From Elymus sibiricus (Eukaryota; Streptophyta; Magnoliopsida; Poales; Poaceae), in contig CM077665.1 in the NCBI GenBank assembly GCA_039707655.1, positions 136,419,148 to 136,483,147 of the forward strand: a stretch of 64,000 nucleotides of DNA, given 5' to 3'. How positions within the stretch are numbered: position 1 is the first letter of the stretch; each line of letters starts with the position of its first letter. The notes under the pieces are model-generated. The model was not told where the DNA came from. It did not search any database and saw nothing but the letters and a program-made list of their open reading frames with translations. This document shows, in pieces, positions 1 to 11,081 of the stretch. Both the position numbers and the translations under genes were made by a program.

Positions 1-885
1 TCATTCCGCCGGTCTTCAAGACACGCCGCTGATCCCGGCGGTCGTGCGGACCCGACGAGACTATGGACGCCTCGTTGCAGCCGTCAGCATGTGTAGCTTG
101 CTGCGGCCGCCTCTGGGCTGGCTGTCGTGGAGGGGACTGCACTGTCGGGGTGGCCCCTTCGACGTGCTCGCCGCCCTGGGCTGCCGCTGCCATTCGCGTA
201 CGCCACGACGACTCCGCATGCTGGGGCTTGTTGGCTTCAACGAAGGAAATCAGGCTTTGGATGGTGGCTCTCCATTCATCCATCTTATCAGCTGTTGGCA
301 TGAAGTTCAGCAGCATCGGGACCCTCGCCATGGCCTCCTCTGCGGTGTTGGGCATGGCGAGAGAGACGGACCTCGACGTGGCTCGACTCTTGGTGGGACC
401 AAGAGGAGCGTCGTCGCGTCCTTGATGCCGCGCACCACTCGCCGGAGCTTTCTGGTGGGACGTGGGTCGACCTTGAGGAACCGCGGTTCCGCTGGGAGCC
501 CGGTCTCGCTCTGCTCGAGGTGCCTGCCCAACAATCTCGCTGTCGACGGGTGCGGCCGGAGGGCTATGGCTCACACCGGACTGGGCGCCGCTGGGCGGCC
601 TCGGCATTCCACGCGGCGGGGAGGCGACGAACAGACCTTCCCTTCGCCCGTGGCACCCAGGCCGGGCTCGCCACGTTGATGCAGTGGTTGCTCCCTCCTA
701 GAGCCTCCCGCTCCACTCCCGGCTGTGAGAGGTTGGGTGGGGGCCCTGCCTGCGCCCATCGCGCCGCAAACAATGCCCGCCTCGCCCGCAGCCGCCGCAG
801 TGTCTGCGGTGTCGTCGGCCGCGTGTGAGGGGGCCTTCGAGGAGGAGGGATGCGCAGCCGCGCTGGCTTTCTTCTTCGGAGCCAT
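1..885 (-). pseudogene. gag fragment of Gypsy I, frameshifted
   Basis: Starts with MAPKKKASAAAH at 885, about 90 bases inside the LTR. The first frame runs Ala/Gly/Arg-rich to about 571. The gag frame then changes: a stretch at about 300-534 contains RKLRRVVRGIKDATT, and a third frame over about 1-330 reads through DKMDEWRATIQSLISFVE, a sequence typical of grass Gypsy gag N-terminal regions. At least two frameshifts are needed to join them, so no functional gag is encoded. The nucleocapsid part lies beyond the left edge. The family call rests on gag-like composition, the position after the LTR and PBS, and the similar layout in Gypsy A. Confidence 0.6.
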
Positions 886-976
886 TGTCGATGAAGATGA
901 TGATGAGGGCCGATCCGCCGTTCACGAACTTGGGTTCGCGCAAATGATGCACGCCCCCTACCTGGCGCACCAAAGA

Positions 977-1830
977 TGTCGGGGCACGGATGCTCATGAT
1001 CACCTATGGGACCAAGGGTCCCTTGTGGTTCGGCAAGGGTGGTCACGTTGCACGAAGAGCGGAGAGCGTGGGGACGGCGCAACGGTCAGGACACATGCAT
1101 TTTACCCAGGTTCGGGCCGCTGCTAAGCGTAAAACCCAACTCCTGCTTTTTGGTGGATTGATTATGGGAACACGAAGGACGCAATGCACCCAGCCCCGGC
1201 AAGCCACCCGCGGAAGAGTGATTGCGTGGATACAAGTGTTCGGGGGTGCGAAATGCTAACCTTGAGCTAGGTTGCCTTGGGCCTCCTTTTATAGTATAAG
1301 GGGTCACCACAATGGCAAAACAGACATTATCTGTTGATTAGATACGTAACAGTGCTACAATACCTAACTCTGGCACTTAGGACAAAATACCATAAATGCT
1401 AGCCTAGGTGGCGTGCGGGGATGCATTCCCAGCAGGCTTCTACCACCGCTTAAGCTAACTACTGCTTCATGTCTTGACGGGTCTCAAGCGGGCATAATCC
1501 GTCTTCCAGCGAGCCGCCACGTACTTAGCGAGAGCCACTTAGCCACCTGAGGGATCGACACCGCGTTGACAAACGACTAGCGTTGCGATGCGGTGGAGCG
1601 GTGGCCGATTGGCTCGTGCCTTCCGGGAATGGCTTGCCGGGTCTTCTGGAAGGTATGTGCGCTTCTGTCCCCGGCAGGCACTGGGGACGTGACTAGCGCG
1701 GCATAGTCCAGGCTTGGACTGCCGTGCTGGCATTGCTGAAGTCTTGTCTTGATAGTTGCCGGGGTTTTCCGCTTCTACTGCCTATGCATAAGTCAGGGGC
1801 ACTTGGTACCCCTGTACTAGTGCACCGACA
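977..1830 (-). repeat. 5' LTR of Gypsy I
   Basis: 854 bp, beginning tgtcgg and ending ccgaca (a perfect 6-bp inverted pair). The sequence just left (about 957-976) reads ctacctggcgcaccaaaga; its reverse complement gives the tggtgcgccaggtaggg type primer-binding site, also present in Gypsy A with one base changed. It carries the block ttacccaggttcgggcc near 1112, shared with the LTRs of A and D. Length is close to the 847-887 bp of the A LTRs. Confidence 0.8.
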
Positions 1831-2272
1831 CAGAGATGATAGAAAATCCACGTCAGGATACATGTTCAGTCTCGCTGGAGGGGCTATTTCGTCGAAAAGC
1901 TCCAAACAGTCAATAGTTGCATCGTCCACGATGTATGCAGAATTCATAGCATGTTTTGAGGCCATGGGGCAGGCAATATGGTTAAAGAAATTTATACCCG
2001 ACTTGAAAGTGGTAGATTGTATTCACAAACCACTAAAGATGTACTATGACAACCAGCCCGCAGTATTTTATTCTCACAACAACAAGTCGAGTAATGCTGC
2101 CAAAACAATAGAGCTAAAGTATTATGTTGTGAAAGATAAAATCCAGGATCACACTATAAGTCTCGAGCATATAAGGACAAATTATATGCTTGCGGATCCG
2201 CTTATGAAAGGCTTACCACCCAATGTGTTCAAGGAACACTTAGCCGGCATGGGTTTAAGGGAAAGCCTATGA
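1831..2272 (+). pseudogene. Copia RNase H domain, C-terminal fragment
   Basis: Encodes the end of a Copia polyprotein: RKSTSGYMFSLAGGAISSKS, then ASSTMYAEFIACFEAMGQAI (the usual STAEAEY region with changes), then a DNQPAVF motif in place of the common DNxSAI. It ends with the LADPLMKGL type tail and a stop at 2270-2272. RNase H degrades the RNA of RNA-DNA hybrids during reverse transcription. The open frame extends upstream to 1724, but bases before 1831 belong to the LTR of Gypsy I, so those residues are not part of the gene. RT, integrase and gag are not in the window. Confidence 0.85.
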
Positions 2273-2459
2273 TTCCTGGATCATGAGAGTCCCAAAAGGA
2301 ACATAAATTGTTTTAGAACAGAGAGGTATGTTGTAGCTGTCTGATTCTATCGGCAATTGAGATGTGACGATAAAACATGTTCTATGAATTGATCTGTGAT
2401 GAAACGTGTAAAGTAAAAAGTATAAAGTAAAAAGTAAAAGTTGAGATCAAGGGGGAGAA
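2273..2459 (+). other. Copia H 3' untranslated part with polypurine tract
   Basis: No coding signal. It ends in caagggggagaa immediately before the LTR start tgttag, the classic Copia plus-strand primer (polypurine tract). A short tandem of agtaaaaagt-like words lies at about 2410-2440. Confidence 0.75.
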
Positions 2460-2643
2460 TGTTAGATTGATCTGTCCCGTGTAGGCCCAACGGCCCACTG
2501 GACCCCTGATCCACGCCCTGATCGGGGGCGCTCAACCCATCTATGGTTGACGGGCCCCTCTCACACGGGCTATATAAAGAGGTGGGGGGCCGGGGCATGC
2601 ATCACAAGGTTCATCGCGCAGGCGGCACCCCCACCAACATAAC
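2460..2643 (+). repeat. 3' LTR of Copia H, first part
   Basis: Starts tgttagat and carries a TATA box (tatataaa, 2571-2578). It stops at the TSD ataac (2639-2643) of Gypsy A. The second part is at 31002-31171 and ends atctaaca, the exact inverted match of the start. Joined length is 354 bp. Confidence 0.85.
2571..2578 (+). promoter_or_regulatory. TATA box in Copia H LTR
   Basis: tatataaa in a GC-rich context, about 110 bp into the LTR, where a retrotransposon U3 promoter is expected. Confidence 0.55.
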
Positions 2644-3490
2644 TGTCGGATTTCGGGCTCCACAAAACCCTCAAGGTTTGAACACAGGGGCGTGTGCGAA
2701 GCCTCCCTGCGGCGAACTCGCACGATGACGAGGAAGAAGATGAGCACGGTGGTTTACCCAGGTTCAGGCCGCTGCGAAGCATAATACCCTACTCCTGCTT
2801 TGGTGGATTGCCTCTCGGGGAGGTATGGTGGATGAACTAGTACAGTGGTCTCGAACCTCGTGAGGGTGCTCGAGTGGTGTTCTTGGCACTCTGCCTTGTC
2901 TTGTGGTTCCGTCCCCCTCTACGGTGCAGCCTAGCCTCTATATATAGCGGTGGCCCGGGTCCTCCTTCCTTATCACAATGGTGAGAAGGGATCCCACAAC
3001 GGCCAAATTTGAAGGGAGACAGGAGTACATCCCCGCCCTGTCCAAAGGTGGTCTTCGCCTGCAAAGTAGCTATCGATGATTCAGAGGTGGACTCGGCGAT
3101 GACATCCGTCCTGCGGGGCTCGTGGTCGTGGTCTTGTTACACCGGAATGGAAACCTTTGGGAGGCGCTTTGGGAACCCGCGTACGCCACTGCTCCCTTTG
3201 CACCAAAGGGGAAACTGCACCGCCTGGCATGCTGGCGCCCGCCTGTCCTTCCTTGCGTCATCCTTGACTCCTGAGGCCGGGTTCTGCATAGAGATCTCCG
3301 TCGCTCCGGAGGGGGCCTGAGGAGGCCCACCCCCTGCTGGTCCTGGTGTTGTTCTTCCTCGCGAGCCTGGGTCCTCGCGAGGGCCTTGTCTTGAGTGGAG
3401 CCGCACCAGTCGTGTTTGACTGACGAGGTGGGCCATGCCTTGGGCCGCAGGCAGGCAGGTCTGGGTACCCCCGTTCCCAGGACGCCGATA
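2644..3490 (-). repeat. 3' LTR of Gypsy A
   Basis: 847 bp, tgtcgg...ccgata (the last motif is a mutated ccgaca). By hand count it differs from the copy at 30110-30996 at roughly 46 positions (about 5%). It also lacks a 40-bp segment that the other LTR has between two cggc words, as expected for a short direct-repeat deletion. Confidence 0.9.
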
Positions 3491-3515
3491 GTAGCCCTCG
3501 GGCCCAAGGTGCGCT
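3491..3515 (-). other. Polypurine tract of Gypsy A
   Basis: On the minus strand the bases next to the LTR read gggcccgagggctac, the plus-strand primer. Gypsy D has the matching gggcccgggggctac next to its own 3' LTR at 44019. The rest of A's internal end (to 3564) has no other feature. Confidence 0.65.
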
Positions 3516-3944
3516 CAAGATGGCTTCTGGGCGAAGCCCTTGGGGACGGCCCGAAGCGCCGCAGTGAAAGCACAATATGCTCCCTTGGTTGTTTTGATAA
3601 TTCATGACAACATACATTGTCTCTTGGACTAACACCTTTACCTAGTGTATTTCAGATATAGTCCACAGAGAGGGCTGGCAAAAGGATTGTGAAGATTGTG
3701 GAAATACCACAAGATGCGAGAAAATGGATTGGCAAAGCTTCAAGCAAGAGGACTCTACATTTTACATTTGTGAGAAATCACTTTGAGTCCATAGGAAAGC
3801 CAATACTATTAAAAGGGGGTAAGGTTTTGATTGGTGAACAAAACGCTCATACGTGCACAAGTGATAGTCACCAAAAACTCCCACAAGCTCTTCCACAAAA
3901 GTCTGTCCATAGCCAAATATTCAAAATCGGTACAACCAACACTT

Positions 3945-4250
3945 TCCACTCGGTTCCACCGATTCCCAAACTCAGACAGACTCAGCCAAACCCTAGCCAC
4001 TTTGGTGCAACCGATTCCATTCCGGTGCCACCGAGTTTAGGTTGCCAACTTTCTGTTACGCAAATTCACAATATCGGTACCACCGAGATTGTTGAATCGG
4101 CGTCACCGAGAATGTCAATCTGACCGTTGGTCACCTTATCGGTGCAACCAAGTTTCCTATATCGGTCTCACCGAGATTCAAAAGTTGCCACCTTTTGGTC
4201 ACTTCGGTACCACCGAGATTTACACATCGGTGTCACCGAGTTGGTCATTT
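3945..4250 (+). repeat. Cluster of tcggt-n-accga palindromes in LTR
   Basis: About ten imperfect palindromes of the form tcggtaccaccgag, tcggtgtcaccgag or tcggtgccaccgat occur in 300 bp upstream of the TATA box. The 3' LTR has the same cluster at 11463-11765, and two further copies lie in the internal region near 9950-9990. Similar LTR palindrome clusters are described for Sireviruses; a regulatory role is inference. Confidence 0.7.
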
Positions 4251-4280
4251 TGTGTGTAACGGTTGGATTTTTGGGGATGC

Positions 4281-4289
4281 CTATATATA
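4281..4289 (+). promoter_or_regulatory. TATA box of Copia S 5' LTR
   Basis: ctatatata about 30 bp downstream of the palindrome cluster. The same motif is at about 11800 in the 3' LTR. Confidence 0.6.
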
Positions 4290-5106
4290 CCCCTTCACCA
4301 CCACCTACTCGAAAGAGAAGCACTCAGAACTATTCCATACTTGCCCCATCTAGTTTTCTGAGAGAGAGCCACCTACCCTTGTGTTGAGGTCACGATCTTC
4401 CACTCCAACCATATGGATCTTGATTTCTAGCCTCCCCAAGTTGCATTCCACCAATCCCATCTCTTCCACCAAGCCAAATCTGTGAGAGAGTGATTGTGTG
4501 TTGAGGAGTCTATCATCTTGAAGCACAAGAGCAAGGAGTTCATCATCATTATCGAGCCTATTACCTTTTGGAGGGTGGTGCCTCCTAGATTGGTTAGGTG
4601 TCGCTTGGGAGCCTCCTACTTCGTGTTGTGGAGTTGAACCAAGAAGTTTGTAAGGGCAAGGAGATCGCCCACTTCGTGAAGATCTACCCATAGTGAGGCT
4701 AGTCCTTCGTGGACGGAAGCCGTTATGGAATAGTCAAGGTTGCTACTTCGTGGACCCTTATGGGTGGAGCCCTTCGTGGACTCTCACGACCGTTACCCTC
4801 CGTGGGTTGAAGACTCCATAAACGTGGACGTACGATAGCACCACCTATCGGAACCACGGGAAAAAATCTTTGCGTCTCCAATTGCATTTGATCTACTTAT
4901 CTCTACTCTTTACTTCATGTGCAATGTCTTTACTTTCCGCTGCCATGTTTGATGACTTGCATGTGTAGGGTTGTTAGACTTGCTAGACTTGCTAAAACTG
5001 TTAAAATCTGCCAACCAATTAACTTGGGAAAAGGTTAGGTTTTAATTTCCTGCTAGTAGTCTATTCACCCCCCCCCCCTCTAGACACTCTTCTGGTGATC
5101 CCTCAA

Positions 5107-5119
5107 TTGGTATCAGAGC
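5107..5119 (+). other. Primer-binding site of Copia S
   Basis: ttggtatcagagc one base after the LTR end, complementary to the 3' end of initiator methionine tRNA, as usual for plant Copia elements. Confidence 0.85.
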
Positions 5120-5159
5120 TTTGGTCTCCATTGCTTCGGTTTAATCACCGAGGAGGAAG

Positions 5160-8100
5160 ATGGATGTGTCTAGTATAGGGAGTTTGAGTTGTAGAGTGCC
5201 TATCCTTGATGGAGAGTACTATAGTCAATGGAAATCCTTGATGCTTGAGCTGTTTAATGAATTTCAATTGAGCAAATATGTCAAGTGCCCCTGTGTACCT
5301 CCCATTGATCCTTTGCATCCCACACACGAAGAGGAAGTTGATATGCTATGCAATCTTAGAAGTGTCAATCTCATTGTTAGAGCTTTGCCTAGAAATGTGC
5401 TCAATCAAATGAAGAATTTTGTATGTGCTTACACTTTGTGGAATGACTTGGAGAAACGATATCCAAGTTATTCATTGAGTAATCTTGATGAAATTCTTCA
5501 TCAAACTATTGCCTTCCACAAAATGACGCCTAGTGATCCAATGTTTGATGATTGTCTATTTGAGCTTAGAGACCTCATGCGTGCTAAAGGAGATGTCACA
5601 ACTATCAACAATATCATTATAGAAGTCCTTCGCATTCATAAACTTGAACATTGTCATGATCACCATCCTAACGAATCTCTTGTTCTTTATGACGAGGATT
5701 TCCCACTTGATGATGACAATGTCGAACATGGCTACTATGATGAAGATGAGCTGTTTGACATCGAGTATGAGAAGATCATGAAGAATCTAAGTCTCATGGC
5801 AAACTTCAAGGATTACATGTCCGGAGGAAAAGAGTGTATTCTCGATAGCGGATGTACCGATCATATGACCGGAGATAGAGAAATGTTTGAAGAGATCACA
5901 CCAAACCATGGACCGCGAAGGTATGTAACGTTTGGAGACAACTCCAAGGGTAAGGTACTTGGTCTTGGTAAGGTGGTCATATCCCATGATAGCTCTATCC
6001 AAAATGTTATGCTTGTTGAATCTCTTGGCTACAATCTTGTTTTCGTATCTAGACTTGCCGACTTTGGTTTTAATGTGCTATTCACGAAAGTAGATTGCCA
6101 AGTGTTTCGTCAAGATAATCATAAAATGGTCTTTACCGGTTTCCATAGAGGTGATCTATACATTGTCGATTTCACTAAGAGATCCAAACCTCGTACATGT
6201 CTTATTGCGAAATCTTCTAAAGGTTGGCTTTGGCATAGAAGACTAGGACATGTTGGCATGCGTAACTTAGACAGGCTTATCAAAGGTGATCATATACTTG
6301 GTGTTAAAGATGTTATCTTTGACAAAGATAGACTTTGTAGTGCTTGTCAAGCTGGAAAGCAAGTAGGTGGAAGTCATCCCGTTAAGAATATCATGACTAC
6401 TAGGAGACCACTCGAGTTACTTCACATGGATCTTTTTGGTCCCAATGCTTACAAGAGTCTCGGTGGAAATTCCTATGGCCTAGTTATAGTTGATGATTTT
6501 TCCAGATTTACGTGGGTATTCTTTCTTGATGATAAGTCGCAGGTTCAAAAGATCTTCAAGAACTTCGCTCGCAAAGCGTAAAATCAGTTTGAAGTGAAGA
6601 TCAAGAAGGTTCGGAGCGATAACGGATCAGAGTTCAAGAACACCCATGTGGATACCTTTCTTGACGAAGAAGGTGTCTCACATGAGTTCTCGGCTACATA
6701 CACGCCTCAACAAATTGGAGTTGTTGAGAGGAAGAACCGAACGCTTATTGAGATGGCAAGAACGATGCTTGACGAATACAAGACACCAAGACACTTTTGG
6801 GCAGAAGCCGTGGAAACAGCATGTCATGCCACAAACCGACTTTACTTGCACAAGCTTCTCGGTAAAACGGCATACGAGCTACTCACCGGTAACAAACCCC
6901 AAGTTGGATACTTCCGGGTATTCGGCTCAAAGTGCTACATTCTTGATAAGCATCGTCGTACTAAATTTGCTCCTAAATCTCATGAAGGATTCCTACTTGG
7001 TTACGGATCGAACTCTCACACTTACCGTGTCTACAACAACTTCACTCGAAAAGTTGAAGAGACGGTAGATGTGAAGTTTGATGAATCTAATGATTCGCAT
7101 GTCGAACAATTGCCAAATGATGTAGGTGATAAGGACCCTTCGGATGCTATCCAAGATTTTCCCATCGGCAAGATTCGTCCCATGGAGGTGAAGGAAAGTA
7201 CTTCATCAACTCAAGTGGAAGCCCCTACTTCACGTCAAGGTGAACCACAACATGACATGGAGGCATCCACAAGCGGTACACGACACGATGATGAAGAGGA
7301 GGAAGTACATCATGAAGATCCACCACAACCTCCTTCGCCACCACCTCAAGGGAACGACACCTTCAACAACAACGAAGATGAAGGAGATGATGATGAAGAA
7401 GAAGCTCCACCATCCAACAATCGGAAGCTGACCCGAGTTCGAGCACAAGTGACCAAGAACCATCCCCTAAACCAAATCTTTGGTGATATACAAACAGGGA
7501 GAATCACTCGCTCTAAAACTCGCCTAGCTAACTTTTGTGAGCATTATTCTTTCAGCTCTAGCATTGAGCCCTTGAAGGTAGAACAAGCTCTAGAAGATGC
7601 TGATTGGGTGAACGCGATGCATGAAGAGCTTCACAACTTCGAGAGGAATGAAGTGTGGACACTCGTGGAGAAGCCCAAGGATGAGCAAAACATGATCGGA
7701 ACCATATGGGTGTTTTGAAACAAGCAAGATGAAGATGGTCAAGTCGTACGGAACAAGGCTCGTCTCGTAGCCCAAGGATATACGCAAGTCGAAGGTATGG
7801 ACTACGGTGAGACCTATGCCCCCATCGCTAGACTTGAAGCTATTCGCATTCTTCTTGCTTATGCTAATCACCATGATATCACGCTTTATCAAATGGACAT
7901 TAAAAGTGCCTTTTTAAATGGTGAAATTGAAGAAGAGGTTTATGTTAAGCAACCACCTGGTTTTGTGAATCCTAAGAAACCTAATCATGTTTACAAGCTT
8001 CGTAAAGCCCTTTATGGTCTTAAGCAAGCCCCTCGTGCTTGGTACAAATGCTTAACGAATTTTCTCACTGAAAAAGGGTTTGAAATTGGTAAAATTGATG

Positions 8101-9104
8101 CAACCTTGTTCACTAAGAGAGTTAATGGTGAATTATTTGTGTGCCAAATCTATGTGGATGATATTATCTTTGGATCTACTAACCCACAATTCAGTGAAAG
8201 ATTTGGAAGGTTGATGTCCGAGAAGTATGAGATGTCTATGATGTGTGAGCTGAAATTCTTTCTTGGTTTGCAAATCAAGCAAACGAAAGAAGGAACTTTC
8301 ATCTCTCAAACTAAGTATACCAAGGACTTGATCAAGAAGTTCAACATGCAAGAGTGCAAAGGTATGAAAACCCCCATGCCTACTAGTGGACATGTTGATC
8401 TTACCAAGGAGGATGAACCGGTTGATCAAAAAGTTTATCGATCTATGATTGGTTCATTGCTATATCTATGTGCCTCTCGTCCCGATATTATGCTTAGTGT
8501 TTGCATGTGTGCTAGATATCAAGCTGCACCTAAAGAGTGTCATCTTTTGGCCGTGAAACGTATTGTGAGATATTTGATACAAATACCAAACTTTGGCATT
8601 TGGTATCCCAAAGGATCTTCCTTTAACCTTGTTGGCTATTCCGATTCGGATTATGCCGGTGACAAGGTTGATAGAAAATCCACCTCGGGTACTTGTCAAG
8701 TTTTGGGTAGATCTCTTGTATCTTGGTCCTCCAAGAAACAAAACTCGGTATCTCTATCTACTGCCGAAGCTGAATATATTGCTGCTGGATCTTGTTGTGC
8801 ACAATTGTTATGGATGACACAAACGCTTAAGGATTACGGAATCCATGTTAGAAATGTTCCATTACTTTGTGACAATGAAAGTGCTATTAAAATTGGTCAT
8901 AATCCTGTGCAACATTCTCGAACAAAACATATTCAAGTTAGACATCATTTCATTCGTGATCATGTTGCCAAAGGAGATATTAATCTTAAGCATGTCCGCA
9001 CTAACAAGCAATTGGCCGATATCTTTACTAAGCCTCTTGATGAGAAAACATTTTGCTATTTGAGGAGTGAGTTGAACATCATTGATGCTTCAAACTTGAG
9101 CTAG
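5160..9104 (+). pseudogene. Copia gag-pol polyprotein with two in-frame stops
   Basis: One reading frame with stops at 6579-6581 (taa) and 7716-7718 (tga). Domains in order: a short gag (from 5160, no CCHC zinc knuckle seen); protease with LDSGCTDHMTG (about 5840); GAG-pre-integrase with HRRLGHVG and CSACQAGK; integrase core with VDDFSRFTWVFF, VRSDNGSEF and GVVERKNRTL (the D, D and E residues); RT with [18 protein letters not shown] and the catalytic YVDDIIFGS (about 8150); RNase H with YSDSDYAGD and STAEAEYI; and the ADIFTKPLD tail. The gag seems to have lost its C-terminal part: an acidic segment leads straight into the protease. Both stops look like C-to-T changes (caa to taa, cga to tga) typical of methylated, silenced repeats. 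Confidence 0.93.
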
Positions 9105-11081
9105 ACTCACTCGGATGCATGCAACGGCATGAGCCTTCTTGAAATTTCCATGTAGACCTAACATGTTATCTTATGCCATGGAATTCTATGCTCCCTTGTA
9201 TTGCATCTAATCTTTTGTAGGTACTTGGAAGAACTTCATTCCACAAGATTGCCCTCAACTCAAATCATAAGCAATCTTGTCATGACCAAGTATCCACAAT
9301 CCCTCTTGGTGATGGAAGGAACAAGATAACTCAACCATATCCTTGACATATACTTGATGTGATCATTGCTAAATCTTTATTGGTATCATGTCAAATGGAT
9401 ATATCTATTGCTCTTCCTTGCATGACTAACCTTTGTAGGTGAAAAGTGTACTCAAACGAGAAGGATTGCTCCCAACTCAAGATGATCTTCATCAACCTCG
9501 AGCATCCTCAACAAGTTCACCTACAAGCCACGTCATCAACATCACTCAAAGGTATGTACTCATATCCTTGAAAAGGCTTTACTCCAAGTCATGAGCTAAA
9601 GCAACTCAAGTGATATGAAGACATTAAAATGCTTAATTGAAAAATGGTAACCCCATTTTGATCTTAACGTAGAGTATGACCTATGATCAAGTATTCTTGC
9701 TTGGCTCCTAAGTCAATATACTCTAATATAGGTGACCTAGTCACCGCCCATCATCTAGTTAAGTATTTTGGGTGGTTCACTTTCTATTTTGCGAAGACTT
9801 CTTGGAACCACTCAAATCTTCTCTAGTTGATATCCCTTTTGTAAAAACTTTCACATTCCCTTTGAAATTTCTTTAAAAAAACAGAAACTTGGTCTCTTAT
9901 TTCTTTTCTGTTTTAGTCGCTTTTGCCTCGGAGCCGCCGATACATATATCTCGGTTCTACCGACAAAATCTCGGTACCACCGATTTATCTTTCTTGGAGT
10001 CACCAATTTGTTTTCTTTTCTTATTTATATTCGTAGTTGTGAATTTATGTTTCTTTTGTATATTTTAAGCAATAATTCTATTACTTCGATGATCCCGTTT
10101 CAAAAAAAAATCGGAGGAGAATAACAAAAGATAATCTTAGGGAGAGAAATTCCTTATTCAAGGATCCCTAACTTAGAGGAAGAAGGGAGAGAAATTCTTT
10201 TCAATGATTCCCTCAATTTTCATTTCCATGAACCCTACATTCAATGACCTTTGTTTTCAAGGATCCCTTCCTATCAATGATCCCTGTATCTATTCCTGTG
10301 TTTGACCTTTTTGGGAATTAATGCCAAAGGGGGAGAATACCAAAGCTTCATGCTAAAGAGGAAGATACATGCTTATGCAAAGGGGGAGATATGATCAAGG
10401 GGGAGAGTCAACATCAATATTCATACTCACATAAACAAGGGGAGAATATCAAAGTAGGAGGAGAAAAATTCATTTGGAGAAACATCTAAGATGAGTTGGA
10501 AGTTTACTTTTCTCACCCTATCCAATCCCAATATCTACATGCTGAGATTCAGAGGGAGAGGATGTTCTAATATTTTCATAACTAAGGGGAGAAAGAAATA
10601 ATTTCGGAGACATATCAATCTTAAGAAATACTATCTTCTATATGTTCTCCATATCTTGGTACTTTTGAGTTCTATTGCCTTGTTGTTTGGTTGAATACTC
10701 TTGTGTTTCCTAACATTGTTTTCTCAAGTGTATTTCTACTACAAGAATGCTCAAGAACTCAAGGTAAGTATTTGCATCACATCTTTGGTCAAGATGATCC
10801 CTTGCTTCTTGCACATATTGTTTTCAAGAGTGAAGTCTTGAACAAAGATACATCCCATTCCTATATATTTGATGCATATAGCCAAGATACATATGACTTA
10901 CTATATCCCTTCCACTACATGTGTGTCTATGCATTCCAAAGCAACTATCCTTTAAAGGAATCACACATTTAGGGGGAGCAAATCTAAGTCATGTGTCTCT
11001 TAAAGTCTTCACTATATTCATGTATATCTTTATTTGAAGCTTTGATTGTATGTTGTCATCAATTACCAAAAAGGGGGAGAT
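9105..11081 (+). other. Copia S 3' non-coding region with multiple polypurine tracts
   Basis: About 2 kb with no supported gene; a 93-codon frame at 10691-10972 has no recognisable domain. From about 10320 the words aaagggggaga, caagggggaga, aaggggaga and tagggggag recur at about 10324, 10380, 10397, 10437, 10586 and 10970, and the last one (aaaaagggggaga, 11068-11080) is the real primer beside the 3' LTR. Repeated polypurine tracts are a known Sirevirus trait. Confidence 0.75.

Larger units (their letters stand above)
1..1830 (-). mobile_element. Gypsy element 'I', 5' end only (LTR plus gag start)
   Basis: The 5' part of a minus-strand Gypsy retrotransposon, cut by the left window edge. In element order it has a 5' LTR (1830 down to 977), a primer-binding region and a decayed gag. 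Its right end ccgaca at 1825-1830 abuts a Copia RNase H reading frame that starts at 1831, so it inserted into that Copia gene. The LTR layout and the tgtcgg/ccgaca ends match Gypsy A and D in this window, placing I in the same broad (Tat/Grande-like) group. The other end and its TSD lie outside the window. Confidence 0.8.
1831..2643 (+). mobile_element. Copia element 'H', 3' end (left piece)
   Basis: The end of a plus-strand Copia element: RNase H coding DNA, a polypurine tract and the first 184 bp of the 3' LTR. The LTR is interrupted at 2644 by Gypsy A and resumes at 31002. The 5' part was cut off by Gypsy I at 1830. Confidence 0.85.
3565..5105 (+). repeat. 5' LTR of Copia S
   Basis: 1541 bp, tgaaagcac...gatccctca, followed by a tRNA-iMet-type PBS. 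A TATA box lies at 4281-4289. A run of 10 or more C at about 5070-5080 differs in length from the 3' copy. The open frames read inside it (for example 3689-4123) have no family match and are not genes. Confidence 0.92.

Noticed and set aside
1724..1830. N-terminal part of the Copia RNase H frame
   Set aside because: Lies in the LTR of Gypsy I; chance read-through.
3689..4387. Frames in the Copia S LTR repeated at 11206-11829
   Set aside because: LTR sequence; frames carry no domain and are present twice only because LTRs are.
10691..10972. 93-codon frame in the 3' region of Copia S as an env-like gene
   Set aside because: Short, no signal peptide or membrane segment, and the region is otherwise non-coding.
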